Assembly: GCA_964647585.1 (NCBI GenBank)
Contig: CAZYGG010000027.1
Coordinates: 1 to 49,281 of the forward strand
Direction: 5' to 3'
Length of the DNA stretch: 49,281 nt
From: CAJINA01 sp964647585
GTDB taxonomy: Bacteria; Desulfobacterota; Desulfobacteria; Desulfobacterales; CAJINA01
A program made the translations under genes and the position numbers. The number at the start of each line of letters is the position of its first letter. The first letter of the stretch is position 1. This document shows positions 48,955 through 49,281 of this stretch, in pieces. Under the pieces are notes generated by a model. That model was not told the origin of the DNA. It worked only from the letters and a program-made list of their open reading frames with translations, and made no database searches.

Positions 48955-49281
48955 GGCTGATCGGAGTGATGCCTCACCGGCCGTTGATAAGAATTTTCTT
49001 TTGACGAAGGGGTCATGAAAATTTTAAGTTTGCGGACTACAACAGGATGCATCTCAACACGTTGTGGGGCTGGATTTCAAACGTCAACCAATATGCGAGC
49101 ACCCTATAATGAAAGGGATATGACTAATAATGGGCATTATGTCAAGAAGGCAAATTTCTGACATGGGAGACCTAATAGAGCCGTAAATTGAAAATGAATT
49201 AAGATATGGGGCAAACGTTGTGTTAGCTAATAAGAGCTTTATCCATCGTCCCGCGCTGGCATAAGGTACAGGGTATAAACA
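48955..49281. other. Upstream region of the activator gene
   Basis: These 327 bp contain no credible gene. On the minus strand TTGACA (49145-49140), 17 bp and CATATC (49122-49117) form a weak sigma-70 promoter candidate, whose spacer is occupied by the palindrome ATAATG-GG-CATTAT (49127-49140). The palindrome could be an operator for the activator gene. Nothing else is evident up to the window edge. Confidence 0.35.

Noticed and set aside
1..49281. CRISPR arrays, tRNA or rRNA genes, prophage genes
   Set aside because: No regularly spaced repeats, cloverleaf-like sequences, rRNA segments or phage structural genes were recognised on either strand.

Overview
The window looks like a chromosomal segment of a Desulfobacterota-type ('deltaproteobacterial') organism with a facultative or oxygen-tolerant lifestyle. 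This placement is inference from three things: a tungsten aldehyde:ferredoxin oxidoreductase, acyl-CoA and branched-chain-amino-acid-type transport genes, and long palindromic intergenic repeats of a kind I associate with that group. A genuine-looking UbiG and an aerobic respiratory chain do not fit a strict anaerobe. I saw no rRNA, tRNA, CRISPR array or phage.

Region 1 (about 0.1-15.5 kb, minus strand) is respiratory. Read in the direction of transcription it encodes Alternative Complex III (actB, actC, actD, actF, actA), then a cbb3-type oxidase (ccoN and a ccoO fused to a second cytochrome c domain), three small membrane proteins, an ActE-like monohaem cytochrome, the copper P-type ATPase CcoI, and the quinone methyltransferases UbiG and UbiE. 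Together these would make a quinone, oxidise it and pass the electrons to O2. Region 2 (15.7-21.2 kb, plus strand) holds a large GAF protein, an MscS channel behind a strong sigma-54 promoter match, a VWA/TSP3/OmpA lipoprotein and a ferritin-like protein.

Region 3 (21.2-31 kb) is acyl-CoA metabolism: etfBA, a phosphohistidine-type phosphatase with an altered active site, an ACAD10/11-like acyl-CoA dehydrogenase, a TetR regulator, an ACAD10/11-like APH kinase and a 3-hydroxyacyl-CoA dehydrogenase. The kinase and dehydrogenase correspond to the two halves of eukaryotic ACAD10/11 and to LvaA/LvaC, which suggests a phosphorylation-dependent 4-hydroxyacyl-CoA route. An IS1182-like element (24263-26164) has inserted into a dispersed repeat between these genes.

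Region 4 (31.4-49 kb, minus strand) appears to be a sigma-54-controlled catabolic island. It contains a PAS-PAS-AAA+-HTH regulator, a class III aminotransferase, two M20 amidohydrolases, a Liv-type ABC transporter, an uncharacterised small protein, a NimA-like flavoprotein and a tungsten aldehyde oxidoreductase. The aminotransferase has a -24/-12 promoter match with two matching palindromes upstream. The transporter block carries an apparently perfect 3558-bp tandem duplication that leaves intact copies of every gene plus a livF'/livJ' scar.
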